DNA of 64,000 nt from Kordiimonadaceae bacterium UBA4441 (GTDB taxonomy: Bacteria > Pseudomonadota > Alphaproteobacteria > Sphingomonadales > Emcibacteraceae), in assembly GCA_002390425.1 (NCBI GenBank), contig DGPL01000060.1, positions 11,387 to 75,386 of the forward strand, read 5' to 3'. Below the pieces are notes generated by a model. The model saw nothing but the letters and a program-made list of their open reading frames with translations, was not told the DNA's origin and did not search any database. The translations under genes were made by a program, and so were the position numbers. Shown in pieces: positions 8,660 through 17,097 of the stretch; position 1 is the first letter of the stretch, and each line of letters begins with the position of its first letter.

Positions 8660-9367
8660 TTAGTGACAATTACTCATGCATTCAAACGGTTTAATATTTC
8701 CAATAAAAGCATTCATGAATAACAAGGCATAAACGGCCCAAACCCAAATTCTTGTCCGGTTCATAGTTTTTAAAAGAGGCACTTCTGTTTCATCAGATGA
8801 TCCTTCCGATAATAACCTGCCTAGATGCCCCCCTACAGGCTTAAAAGTGACATCAATCATAATCGCAGCCGCAAAAATAAGCCCAAACAAAAACGCCTTA
8901 CTTGCAAGCCATGCCGGCATTAACGGCTCTCCTGTAACGAAAGAAGTAACGCCTAATCCTAAATAAAATATGGTGAGTAATATTTTAAGAACAAATTCAA
9001 TTTTTCTATCCCGCGTCGCACGTGTTGTTTGATCATGAATATGCGCATCCCAAGCGAGCCATAACCAAAACCCGCCAATTATCCAAGCCAATAATAGCCA
9101 CCAAGTCGTTAGTGCCCAATAATCACCGACAGCCAACATAGAAATTGTAATAGGCACCATAAGAGCCCAAGCTGAACGAGGCACCATGTCCAAATTAACA
9201 AGTAATTGAAGCAATACCATTCTTTGTGAAAGATCATATTTTTCACGTTTGCGAAAATGTTGGCCCAACAAAAATACACCAACATCCGCACCAAGCCATA
9301 AAACGAAGAGCAATAAATGAATAAACACAAGAATTTGATAAGTGGAGGAATATAAGTTTTCTTCCAT
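8660..9367 (-). CDS. Four-helix integral membrane protein, paralogue of 2258-2950
   Basis: A 235-residue polytopic protein whose architecture matches the one at 2258-2950. Helix 1 contains FIHLLLFVLWLGADVGVF, followed by SQRMVLLQLLVNLDMVPRSAW, a central FVTGEPLMP, and a C-terminal FIGNIKPFECMSNCH. The extra Cys-x3-Cys-His tail is absent from its paralogue and could bind metal. No family can be named with confidence. It is the last gene of a minus-strand unit after two hydrolase-fold genes (36 nt from the preceding stop) and meets the VOC gene tail to tail with one base between. Confidence 0.75.
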   Translation of the reverse strand: MEENLYSSTYQILVFIHLLLFVLWLGADVGVFLLGQHFRKREKYDLSQRMVLLQLLVNLDMVPRSAWALMVPITISMLAVGDYWALTTWWLLLAWIIGGFWLWLAWDAHIHDQTTRATRDRKIEFVLKILLTIFYLGLGVTSFVTGEPLMPAWLASKAFLFGLIFAAAIMIDVTFKPVGGHLGRLLSEGSSDETEVPLLKTMNRTRIWVWAVYALLFMNAFIGNIKPFECMSNCH

Positions 9368-9402
9368 CGGTCACTCCTAAAATTTGCTAAATACCATAAG
9401 CT

Positions 9403-11040
9403 TTAATTAAACAATAAATCTACCCATAGAGAAGTATCCTCTGGCAATTCTATAGTTACATGTTGAGTTTTTAGAGAATGAGTAACTTTCAATTTATCTG
9501 GGTAATTAGCACTATACGCCATTCGAATTGTTGATTTTGAGTTTTGAATTTTCTCATCCCACTTATAACTTGTTTTAATTAATTCGAGGTCTTTTTGAAT
9601 ATATACCGTTCTAAAAATATTTACCGCTTTTTCATGAAGATATGATGGATTAAGGTTTGGGTCGCTATGTAATATATTTTCACGGTTATGGATATTCCAT
9701 GGATAATATAATTCACTATCTCGTGCCATCGCCCATATTGTTGGAATGTGTGAACCATCAATTTTCGGCAATATCTGATTATTGTCGAACTTCATGGAAT
9801 CATTAATCGGAATGAGATCAAAAATACTTATATTTTCAACATTCAAAATGTCTGATAATTCAAACGCGACTATCGCCCCCGAACCAAAAGCAATTATATC
9901 AAATGCATCTATGTTTAATTCATTAAACATTTCCACTAACGGTTTTGTAAAATCATTAATTGATAAATTTTCTGTCAAAGGAGAACTGTCCCCATGGCCA
10001 GGCAGATCAGCGATAAATATAGGGCGGTCTTTAAACTCAATTTTTGGTATAGTATTTATAGAAGCCCCTAAATCATGAATAATGATAACAGGTTTCTTTT
10101 CAGTACGGTTATTATGGAGATAATTTACCGACACATCCTTACCGTTATAAACATATCGCCTTAATTTCTTTTTATCACTTTGAATACTTACTTTTTCAGT
10201 CAGCGCAGGATTCTGAAGATATAATTCCTTTAACGCATCAAGCTGGACTTGATATCTTTCATCAAGAGTAGGCCCAGCATTTAAAACTTGGAAATTATCA
10301 GCTAATCCTTTTTCAATAAGCGCATCAGTTGCACTAAGAAGAATACTACCTTGCCAACGCAATATTGTTGTAGGAACTTTTACATCAATTATATGCCCAA
10401 CATGCTCAGTTTTTAACGCAGCCATATAAGCTTTTGCATAAGTTTCACCCGCACTTAGATATCGAAGAAAAATAGTATGAATGGCTTCTGCAGAAGGTAA
10501 ATCAATATTAATTTTATCTTGTGCTTTTGAGCTATTCCATGGGAAAGAAACATAAAGATGGCGACACATATCCCAATAAGTAAGTAGATGACCACCATCT
10601 CGCTTTGCATCGACAAGCGGGAAATATCCATCCATCGTGTTCTCTATTTCCTCTTGTGTGAAATGGCCATTGGTATCCAGCATTAATAGTAAAATACGGT
10701 CTGGAAACCTTTTTGCGAGCTCAATTCCAATTTGCCCACCGGTTGCAGATCCATATAAACAAAACTTATCTATTCCAAGATTGGTAATAGCTTCCATTAT
10801 TGGTCCGACATAATCACCAATTTCTGGAATTTCCACGTCAATATCATCTGATAGACCATATCCTGGCGTATCTAACGCGAAACATTGACAATATTCTGAG
10901 AACTTAGAAATAGCAGGAATAAGAGTTTCTGAATTTTGTGGCGACGGATGAAGCATCACCAAAGGAGCGCCCTTGCCCGCGGTGCGATAATGAACTTGAT
11001 TACCATTATTCAATGATACAAAAGCGCGCTTTATACTCAT
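9403..11040 (-). CDS. Tandem double alpha/beta-hydrolase fold protein lacking both serine nucleophiles
   Basis: A 545-residue protein made of two alpha/beta-hydrolase-like domains. Domain 1 (about 1-270) begins with LVMLHPSPQNSE and CFALDTPGYGLSD; its elbow is CLYGSATGGQIGIEL, which puts Ala99 at the nucleophile. Domain 2 (about 300-540) has VIIIHDLGASINT, IADLPGHGDSSP and an elbow FDIIAFGSGAIVAFEL with Gly386 at the nucleophile. Neither half has a usable Ser/Cys/Asp at that place, so classic esterase chemistry is unlikely. The protein may bind ligands, or act in lyase- or oxygenase-type catalysis; this is inference. Its ATG overlaps the stop of the upstream Tat-exported hydrolase by 4 nt, so the two are coupled. 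Confidence 0.85.
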   Translation of the reverse strand: MSIKRAFVSLNNGNQVHYRTAGKGAPLVMLHPSPQNSETLIPAISKFSEYCQCFALDTPGYGLSDDIDVEIPEIGDYVGPIMEAITNLGIDKFCLYGSATGGQIGIELAKRFPDRILLLMLDTNGHFTQEEIENTMDGYFPLVDAKRDGGHLLTYWDMCRHLYVSFPWNSSKAQDKINIDLPSAEAIHTIFLRYLSAGETYAKAYMAALKTEHVGHIIDVKVPTTILRWQGSILLSATDALIEKGLADNFQVLNAGPTLDERYQVQLDALKELYLQNPALTEKVSIQSDKKKLRRYVYNGKDVSVNYLHNNRTEKKPVIIIHDLGASINTIPKIEFKDRPIFIADLPGHGDSSPLTENLSINDFTKPLVEMFNELNIDAFDIIAFGSGAIVAFELSDILNVENISIFDLIPINDSMKFDNNQILPKIDGSHIPTIWAMARDSELYYPWNIHNRENILHSDPNLNPSYLHEKAVNIFRTVYIQKDLELIKTSYKWDEKIQNSKSTIRMAYSANYPDKLKVTHSLKTQHVTIELPEDTSLWVDLLFN

Positions 11041-11936
11041 TTAGCTATTAATCTTTCTATTTCATCATGGAGGGTAGCGTTAAATTGAACTGGCTTTTCC
11101 ATCATGACGAAATGTCCCGTTTCCGGAATAATGATGACATTGTGATTGCCATGCACTTGCTCGAGTACCTCTATTTTCGTTGGGTCTTCTGGGGCATTTA
11201 TAAGTGTGAGCGGAATATTAGCGATTTTACGAACTGCGCGCGGCGTATTATAACTTAAAAGCCCAGCGCCAGCGCTAAGGGCAATTTTTGGATCTGCTGA
11301 CGCCATATCACTTAAAACTCTATTGACTAACAATGGTGAAGAAGTTTCAATGAAAAATGAATTTAGCACAAATGAAGCAATACTATTCTTAAAATCATCC
11401 TTAAATGGAACCCAGGCATTTCTTGCTGCATCAAGTGACATCGGTTCAGCGCCCACATTTTTTAATGTATCAATACCGATAACCGCTTTTACACGGTCAC
11501 CTAATTTGCTTGCTGCGTCAACAGCCACTGGACCACCCATGGAGTGACCTACTAAGATAATGTTTTCGCTATCTAATTGATCTAATACGCTTAAAACATC
11601 ATCGCCGAAACTTTCAATGGTGTAATCTGTCCTCATCACATTTGATGCACCATGTCCACCAAGATCAATAGTCACGACATGATAGTTTTGGCTGAAAAAA
11701 TCTAGTTGTTCGGACCAATAAGAACTATCGCATGACCACCCATGCACAAAAACAAGCGTTAAATCACCCTCCCCATAAGTTTGAAAAGCAATATTCTTAT
11801 TCGTTTTCAGAAGAGTTTTTGCGTTTAATTTAATCAGCGGAAACAAAGCAACAGCGCTCGCCGTCACAAGTAGGCGCCTTCTCGTAAAAGAACCTAAGTG
11901 TTTATTTTGGTCGATATTAAAAAAATTAAATCCCAT
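11037..11936 (-). CDS. Exported alpha/beta hydrolase with canonical Ser nucleophile
   Basis: A 299-residue protein. The N-terminus GSFTRRRLLVTASAVALFP looks like a twin-arginine (Tat) signal. The mature domain has LVFVHGWSCDSSYW, TIDLGGHGAS, and the elbow LVGHSMGGPVAVD with Ser132; INAPEDPTK and a late ETGHFVMMEKP supply the acid and the catalytic His. It therefore carries a complete triad, unlike the other hydrolase-fold proteins of the cluster. It is likely a periplasmic esterase or lactonase on the pathway substrate. A TGATAAATGTCA site lies 36 nt before the start, and the stop overlaps the next gene by 4 nt. Confidence 0.88.
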   Translation of the reverse strand: MGFNFFNIDQNKHLGSFTRRRLLVTASAVALFPLIKLNAKTLLKTNKNIAFQTYGEGDLTLVFVHGWSCDSSYWSEQLDFFSQNYHVVTIDLGGHGASNVMRTDYTIESFGDDVLSVLDQLDSENIILVGHSMGGPVAVDAASKLGDRVKAVIGIDTLKNVGAEPMSLDAARNAWVPFKDDFKNSIASFVLNSFFIETSSPLLVNRVLSDMASADPKIALSAGAGLLSYNTPRAVRKIANIPLTLINAPEDPTKIEVLEQVHGNHNVIIIPETGHFVMMEKPVQFNATLHDEIERLIAK

Positions 11937-11971
11937 CTATACATTATTATCCATATGCAATCTAAAGTCAG

Positions 11972-11983
11972 TGATAAATGTCA
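11972..11983. promoter_or_regulatory. Candidate operator TGATAAATGTCA
   Basis: Identical 12-mer to the site at 3012-3023, located 36 nt upstream of the exported hydrolase gene and downstream of the cytochrome gene stop. It is the third site of its kind in the cluster. Confidence 0.45.
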
Positions 11984-12023
11984 TAAAGTGAATTTCAAAT
12001 TCAATTGTCTTTCAACGGCTTCA

Positions 12024-12404
12024 CTATTGAGACGTGACTGAATTAAGATATGCAATTAAAGCTTTTCTATCTCGCTCTTTCGGCAAACCCACAAATGCCA
12101 TTTTGGTATTCGGCATAAAATCAGTCGGTTTTGTGATGAATGTTTCAAGTGTGTCATGTGACCAAACTACATCCGCATTTGTCATGGCATCAGAATAAAT
12201 AAATCCTTCTTTTGAGGCTATTTGGGAGCCAAATAAACCATATAAATTAGGGCCAACCTTATGAGCGCCACCCTGCTCAACTGAATGGCAAGAACGGCAC
12301 CTTAAGAACATTAGTTTACCGCGCTTAATTAGCGCTTGTTCATCTAATTCTTGTGAACTTGCGATTGAGAAGACCCCAAATGTAAGTGATAAAGCTGTAA
12401 GCAT
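12024..12404 (-). CDS. Exported class I cytochrome c
   Basis: A 126-residue protein with a hydrophobic leader (LTALSLTFGVFSIASSQ) and one haem c site, CRSCH, followed by GGAHKVGPNLYGLFGS, the typical c550-like region. A Met in FMPNTKMAF is the likely distal haem ligand. It should carry electrons in the periplasm, and could serve a periplasmic oxidase or dehydrogenase of the cluster. The chosen ATG gives a leader without basic residues. The same frame remains open about 75 nt further upstream (to a TGA) and encodes YSYIRVDLFIF, a better signal-peptide start, but has no standard start codon there. The 5' end may be damaged or use an unusual start. Confidence 0.85.
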   Translation of the reverse strand: MLTALSLTFGVFSIASSQELDEQALIKRGKLMFLRCRSCHSVEQGGAHKVGPNLYGLFGSQIASKEGFIYSDAMTNADVVWSHDTLETFITKPTDFMPNTKMAFVGLPKERDRKALIAYLNSVTSQ

Positions 12405-12691
12405 AAATATAAATAAGTCAACCCGAATGTATGAGTATGGCGTATGCTCTGTTTTGGGGTAAAGGTTTCATCCGTCGTTACTTGATCTTCCGATATGAGC
12501 GGGTTTTTCGCTGTGATCTTATCATACCCGTAATTGAAACGAATTTTATCCTTTAACTCCACCGCAAACGTAGGGTTGGATAAAGAAAATAATAAGGCCA
12601 AAAGAAGGAGTTTAAATATTACTTTTTGAAGCTCTGAGAATATATTTCTCACACAATAGTTGTTAGGTGTAAAGTAAAATTTATGCATCAT
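12344..12691 (-). pseudogene. Possible remnant of an exported protein overlapping the cytochrome gene
   Basis: Open frame of about 115 residues starting MMHKFYFTPNN, with a signal-like stretch IFKLLLLALLFSLSNPTFA and then a short polar region ending TFTPKQSIRHTHTFGLTYLY. Its last 61 nt lie over the cytochrome c coding region in another frame, and the final residues look like out-of-frame translation. The pattern HTHTFGLTYLY resembles a terminal outer-membrane beta strand, so this may be a shrunken porin-like gene. A one-base insertion near the CCCCAAAA run (about 12455-12465) would join this frame to the cytochrome frame. No function is assigned. Confidence 0.35.
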
Positions 12692-12858
12692 CAAAGCTTG
12701 AAAAATATTAAAATTAAATAATCTTGAGTTATGTAAAAAGTAAACAAATAGAAGTATTTATGATTATAAGTAAGACTATAAATGTCTTATTGAATAACAA
12801 TGTTCAATTCAAGCAAAGATATTTGCAGAAATTTATTTCTTTTAATCTTTGGGGGAAA

Positions 12859-12935
12859 TGGTGGGCCTGGTAGGACTCGAACCTACGACCGAACCGTTAT
12901 GAGCGGTTTGCTCTAACCAACTGAGCTACAGGCCC
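12859..12935 (-). tRNA. tRNA with CAU anticodon, probably tRNA-Ile2 (lysidine type)
   Basis: A full cloverleaf on the minus strand: acceptor GGGCCTG pairs with CAGGCCC, discriminator A, encoded CCA. The D arm holds AGTTGGTTA, the anticodon loop is CTCATAA (anticodon at 12899-12901), and the T arm is GTAGG-TTCGAGT-CCTAC. CAU can be elongator Met, initiator Met or Ile2. The body resembles tRNA-Ile and lacks initiator features, so an AUA-reading tRNA-Ile modified by TilS is the best guess. Confidence 0.93.
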
Positions 12936-13045
12936 CCTTCGCGATTTGGAAATGCTTACCTAGCAGATTATAAATTAATTGCCTAGAGAAGAAATTCATT
13001 GATCGCGATTTTTTTTAAGCCCGTCATATAAACGGGCTTAAAATA

Positions 13046-15064
13046 TTACTTATCCAAGAAACTACGAAGCTTTCGTGACCTGCTAGGATGTTTTAATTTA
13101 CGAAGTGCTTTTGCTTCGATCTGCCTGATCCGTTCACGTGTTACAGAGAACTGCTGTCCGACTTCTTCTAACGTGTGGTCAGTATTCATACCAATACCAA
13201 ATCGCATACGAAGAACCCGTTCTTCACGTGGTGTCAGGGACGCAAGAACACGCGTCGTCGTATCACGTAAGTTTGTCTGAATAGCACTATCAACCGGAAG
13301 TATCGCATTTTTATCTTCAATGAAATCACCTAAATGACTGTCTTCTTCATCGCCGATAGGCGTTTCAAGCGAGATCGGCTCTTTGGCGATCTTCATAACT
13401 TTACGTACTTTTTCAAGTGGCATTGAAAGACGTGCGGCGAGTTCCTCTGGCGTTGCTTCACGGCCTATTTCATGCATCATCTGGCGACCTGTACGCACCA
13501 ACTTATTGATGGTTTCAATCATATGAACCGGTATACGAATTGTACGGGCTTGGTCCGCAATTGAACGCGTTATAGCCTGTCTAATCCACCATGTCGCATA
13601 AGTCGAAAATTTATATCCGCGACGGTATTCAAACTTATCCACCGCTTTCATCAAGCCAATATTACCTTCTTGGATAAGATCAAGGAATTGAAGTCCACGG
13701 TTCGTGTATTTTTTCGCAATAGAAATTACGAGCCTAAGGTTCGCTTCAACCATTTCTTTTTTAGCGATACGCGCTTCTTTTTCACCTTTTTGAACTTTAT
13801 TTACTATGACACGGAATTCAGAAACATTAAGACCTACGTCTCTTGCAATTTCCTTAACCTGATCGCGCATATTTTGGATAATATCTGCTTCGTTTGAAAT
13901 GAAACTATCCCAGCCTTTGCCTTTTTCTTTGCCCATGGTTTTAACCCAATCAGGCTCGAGCTCACGTTCCCAGTAATTCTCAAGATACGATTTACGACTA
14001 ACTTTATAACGTTCCGCAAGACGGAGCATTTTTCCTTCAAGTCCCATTAGGCGCTTACTTGAGGAATAAAGTTGCTCAAGTAATGCTTCAATCCGATTAT
14101 TATTAAGACGAAGGTTATTTACCATTACAATGAGGTCATCGCTCAGTTTGCGGTAACGCTTTTCTTGCGCCGGTGTTAATTGGACGTTTCCAATATTTGA
14201 TTCGTGACGCAAATCTTGAAGTTTGGAGAACTTTTTATAAATTTTACGAATTTCAGCAAATATCTCCATCACCCGAGGATGAAGCGCTTCTTCCATCGTA
14301 GCAAGTGACATTGTGACACCTTCATCATCGTCGTCGTCATCATCGTCATCATCGGCTGTTTCTTCTACACCTTCATCTGCTTCACTTTTATCTTCGTTAT
14401 CATCCTTATTTTCAAGAGCATCTTTATCATCGCTGTCGGCAACGTCATCAGCCTCTTCATCCTTTGAATCCGCAGCAGGAACAGCATCTGTTTCTTGTGT
14501 TGGATCATTCCCATACATTGCATCAAGGTCAATGACATCACGCAGCAGAATTTCTTCTTCTTCGAGCATTTCGCCCCAAGCAGCCAAAGCGTTAAATGTT
14601 AGCGGACTATCACAAAGTCCGGAAATCATCGTTTCACGACCGGCTTCAATACGTTTTGCAATTGCGATTTCACCTTCACGCGAAAGAAGCTCAACACTTC
14701 CCATTTCACGCAGATACATTCTCACAGGATCATCAGTTCTGTCAGCAGGCGCTTTTGTCTCAGGCTTAGTTTCCACGGCCTTTTTTGCAGCTGGCTTTGC
14801 ATCTTCTTCAGAACCTTCACCAGCTTCATCCGCATCGGCATTATCAATAACGTTAATACCCATTTCCGATAACATCGTCATAACGTCTTCTATTTGCTCA
14901 GATGACATTTGATCTTGCGGCAGTGCTTCATTAAGAGCGTCATAGGTGATATATCCGCGCTTTTTAGCTGCGGCGATCATCTTTTTTACGGCATCTTGAC
15001 TATCAACTACTGGTGCGTCTGCGACTTCTGTCGTCTTATCTGACTTCTTGGCTTTTTCCGCCAT
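13046..15064 (-). CDS. rpoD: RNA polymerase primary sigma factor RpoD (sigma-70)
   Basis: A 672-residue housekeeping sigma factor. Visible in order: region 1.1 (residues about 20-80), DDPVRMYLREMGSVELLSREGEIAIAKRIE (region 1.2), a non-conserved acidic insert, region 2 with NLRLVISIAKKYTNRGLQFLDL and the -10 reading ATWWIRQAITR, region 3 around RIPVHMIETINKL, and region 4 with the -35 HTH TLEEVGQQFSVTRERIRQIE. The acidic insert contains ten consecutive Asp residues and many flanking Asp/Glu, unusually strong for this region. It is the last gene of the yqeY-dnaG-rpoD order, the alphaproteobacterial form of the macromolecular synthesis operon, 60 nt after dnaG. Confidence 0.98.
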   Translation of the reverse strand: MAEKAKKSDKTTEVADAPVVDSQDAVKKMIAAAKKRGYITYDALNEALPQDQMSSEQIEDVMTMLSEMGINVIDNADADEAGEGSEEDAKPAAKKAVETKPETKAPADRTDDPVRMYLREMGSVELLSREGEIAIAKRIEAGRETMISGLCDSPLTFNALAAWGEMLEEEEILLRDVIDLDAMYGNDPTQETDAVPAADSKDEEADDVADSDDKDALENKDDNEDKSEADEGVEETADDDDDDDDDDEGVTMSLATMEEALHPRVMEIFAEIRKIYKKFSKLQDLRHESNIGNVQLTPAQEKRYRKLSDDLIVMVNNLRLNNNRIEALLEQLYSSSKRLMGLEGKMLRLAERYKVSRKSYLENYWERELEPDWVKTMGKEKGKGWDSFISNEADIIQNMRDQVKEIARDVGLNVSEFRVIVNKVQKGEKEARIAKKEMVEANLRLVISIAKKYTNRGLQFLDLIQEGNIGLMKAVDKFEYRRGYKFSTYATWWIRQAITRSIADQARTIRIPVHMIETINKLVRTGRQMMHEIGREATPEELAARLSMPLEKVRKVMKIAKEPISLETPIGDEEDSHLGDFIEDKNAILPVDSAIQTNLRDTTTRVLASLTPREERVLRMRFGIGMNTDHTLEEVGQQFSVTRERIRQIEAKALRKLKHPSRSRKLRSFLDK

Positions 15065-15124
15065 GTATAAACCTCAAATAATTTTAAACACTATAAAATT
15101 GTTAAGTTCAAAAAGATGTTCTCA

Positions 15125-17026
15125 TCAATCTGATACTTCAGTTAATTTTTTTAGGCTTGCTGAATGCTCTTCTTTCAGTGCTTGCAAGCGCGCATAATCT
15201 TCTTCATTTAAATCCTTTGAACCATATGAAGCAATCTCCTGCTCCAACTTTGCAAGTTGGAAAAGTTCAATAGAATGCTTCCATGTTTCTTCCGTTTCTT
15301 CACGAGAAGATTTTGACCCAGTAAAATTCTGGGCTGTCAACACGCCTTGCCTGAATATGATTTCTATAGCCTGGCCCAAACCTGCTTCTAACATTTGGTG
15401 TCTCAGGCGGTCTTTTTCAAGGTCCGAGTCGCGACTAGCTATACGTATGATTTCATTACGGACTTTGTCAAGCTCTTCCGATTCGAATTCGAAGGTTGCA
15501 AACTGCTCTTCGTGCTGTTCTAAAAGCCAAGGATGCTCTAAAACCGTTAGTATGATTAGCCTTTCCCGATCTAACAATGAAGAATTATTAGATTTACCTA
15601 TTTTTGTTTTATTTAGGTTTCCAATGCTTTTTTCTTCTTTACCTCTAGAAAAGCCTCTTTTTTGATTAAAGCCTCTATCCCAGTTTTTCTGCTGATTCTC
15701 TCTATTTTGCTGATTGAAAGACTGATCATGCAAATTTATCTCTGGAACAAAGTCGCCGCCAAACAGGTTTTTTAATCGACGCCCAAAGTCATTTTCATAA
15801 TACCCACGGATTTTTTGATCTTGAATATCATTCAAAACGCGGGCTATTTTTTGCTCCAGACCAGCCCTTTGTTCTGGTGTGTTATGGTCGCCCTTACTAA
15901 TCAATTCTTCCCATAGCACCGATGCTAACGGCTTTCCTTCAGAAAGAAGATTTTCAAAGGCATTTGCCCCTTGCCCTGCTACATAACTGTCAGGATCTTC
16001 TCCTTCAGGTAGATAGACAAACTTCAAAGAATGCCCTGGCTTTAAAAGCGGCAATGAACGATCAACCACACGAATGGCTGCACGCTGTCCTGCTTTATCT
16101 CCATCAAAACACATCATCGGTTCGGGGGTGAGCCGCCACATTTCTCTAATTTGATCTTCGGTGACCGCCGTACCGAGCGGGGCCACCCCTTCAGGAAATC
16201 CGGCCTGCGCAAGACCAATGACATCCATGTAGCCTTCTGCAACTAAGAGCCGTCCCTTTTCAAAGGCTGCTTTTCTAGCGCCACTTAAGTTATAAAGTAA
16301 TCGCCCTTTATGAAATAATGGTGTTTCTGGTGAATTTAGGTATTTTGCTTTTGCTTGTGATGAAAGTGCCCTTCCACCGAAAGCAACAACTCGCCCTTGA
16401 CGGTCCGTAATGGGGAACATAATGCGGTGACGAAAACGATCATAACTTTCAGCACCGTCATCTGGTTTAATTAGCATTCCCGCTTCAATAAGCATTTCTT
16501 CTGTAATTTCATCACGTGCAAGCATTGCTTCTTTAAGAGCATTTTTGCTATTTGGCGCAAATCCTAATCTAAATTTTTTGACCGTTTCTTTTGTAAGGCC
16601 CCTTTGTTTGATATATGAGCGGCCTTCTGCGCCGGCCTGCGCCACCAATTGACTTTCAAACCAATGCGTGACCGCTTCCATCACATCATAAAGTGATTTT
16701 TTCACTTTCGCTTTTTTCTGATCATATGGGGTTTGTTTGGGAATTTCTAGACCTGCCTGTCCAGCAAGCCGCTCAACTGTCTCAGGGAAAGAAAGGCCCT
16801 CAGTCTCCAATGTAAAATTAATGACATCGCCATGTGCCCCACATCCAAAACAATGGTAAAAACCTTTTTCATCATTTACCGTAAAAGAAGGGGTTTTCTC
16901 ATTATGGAATGGGCATAGGCCAGTATGCTCGCGTCCCTTACGTGTTAAGCGCACTTTTCGACCGACGACGTCGCTAACAGGCAGTCGATTTCTTATTTCT
17001 TCAAGAAAATCTGGCGTAAATCCCAT
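15125..17026 (-). CDS. dnaG: DNA primase DnaG
   Basis: A 633-residue replication primase. The N-terminal CHC2 zinc finger is CPFHNEKTPSFTV...FYHCFGCGAHGD (residues about 38-66). The RNA polymerase core has FGGRAL, KYLNSPETPLFHKG, the Toprim segment LLVAEGYMDVIGLAQAG, and CFDGDKAGQRAA with the metal-binding acidic residues. The C-terminal part from about 440 is Gln/Asn/Arg-rich (linker), then the DnaB-interacting helical domain. It makes RNA primers at the replication fork. It lies between the GatB/YqeY gene and rpoD. Confidence 0.98.
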   Translation of the reverse strand: MGFTPDFLEEIRNRLPVSDVVGRKVRLTRKGREHTGLCPFHNEKTPSFTVNDEKGFYHCFGCGAHGDVINFTLETEGLSFPETVERLAGQAGLEIPKQTPYDQKKAKVKKSLYDVMEAVTHWFESQLVAQAGAEGRSYIKQRGLTKETVKKFRLGFAPNSKNALKEAMLARDEITEEMLIEAGMLIKPDDGAESYDRFRHRIMFPITDRQGRVVAFGGRALSSQAKAKYLNSPETPLFHKGRLLYNLSGARKAAFEKGRLLVAEGYMDVIGLAQAGFPEGVAPLGTAVTEDQIREMWRLTPEPMMCFDGDKAGQRAAIRVVDRSLPLLKPGHSLKFVYLPEGEDPDSYVAGQGANAFENLLSEGKPLASVLWEELISKGDHNTPEQRAGLEQKIARVLNDIQDQKIRGYYENDFGRRLKNLFGGDFVPEINLHDQSFNQQNRENQQKNWDRGFNQKRGFSRGKEEKSIGNLNKTKIGKSNNSSLLDRERLIILTVLEHPWLLEQHEEQFATFEFESEELDKVRNEIIRIASRDSDLEKDRLRHQMLEAGLGQAIEIIFRQGVLTAQNFTGSKSSREETEETWKHSIELFQLAKLEQEIASYGSKDLNEEDYARLQALKEEHSASLKKLTEVSD

Positions 17027-17097
17027 AATGGTACTTTAAATTCTAATAAAATGAATATCTAACATTAAATTAGATAATGACGTGTTCCAGTCAAGCC

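Noticed and set aside
14313..14912. A 199-codon Ser-rich plus-strand frame
   Set aside because: It is the antisense shadow of the acidic GAT/GAC repeats of rpoD; no SD and a non-biological Ser run.
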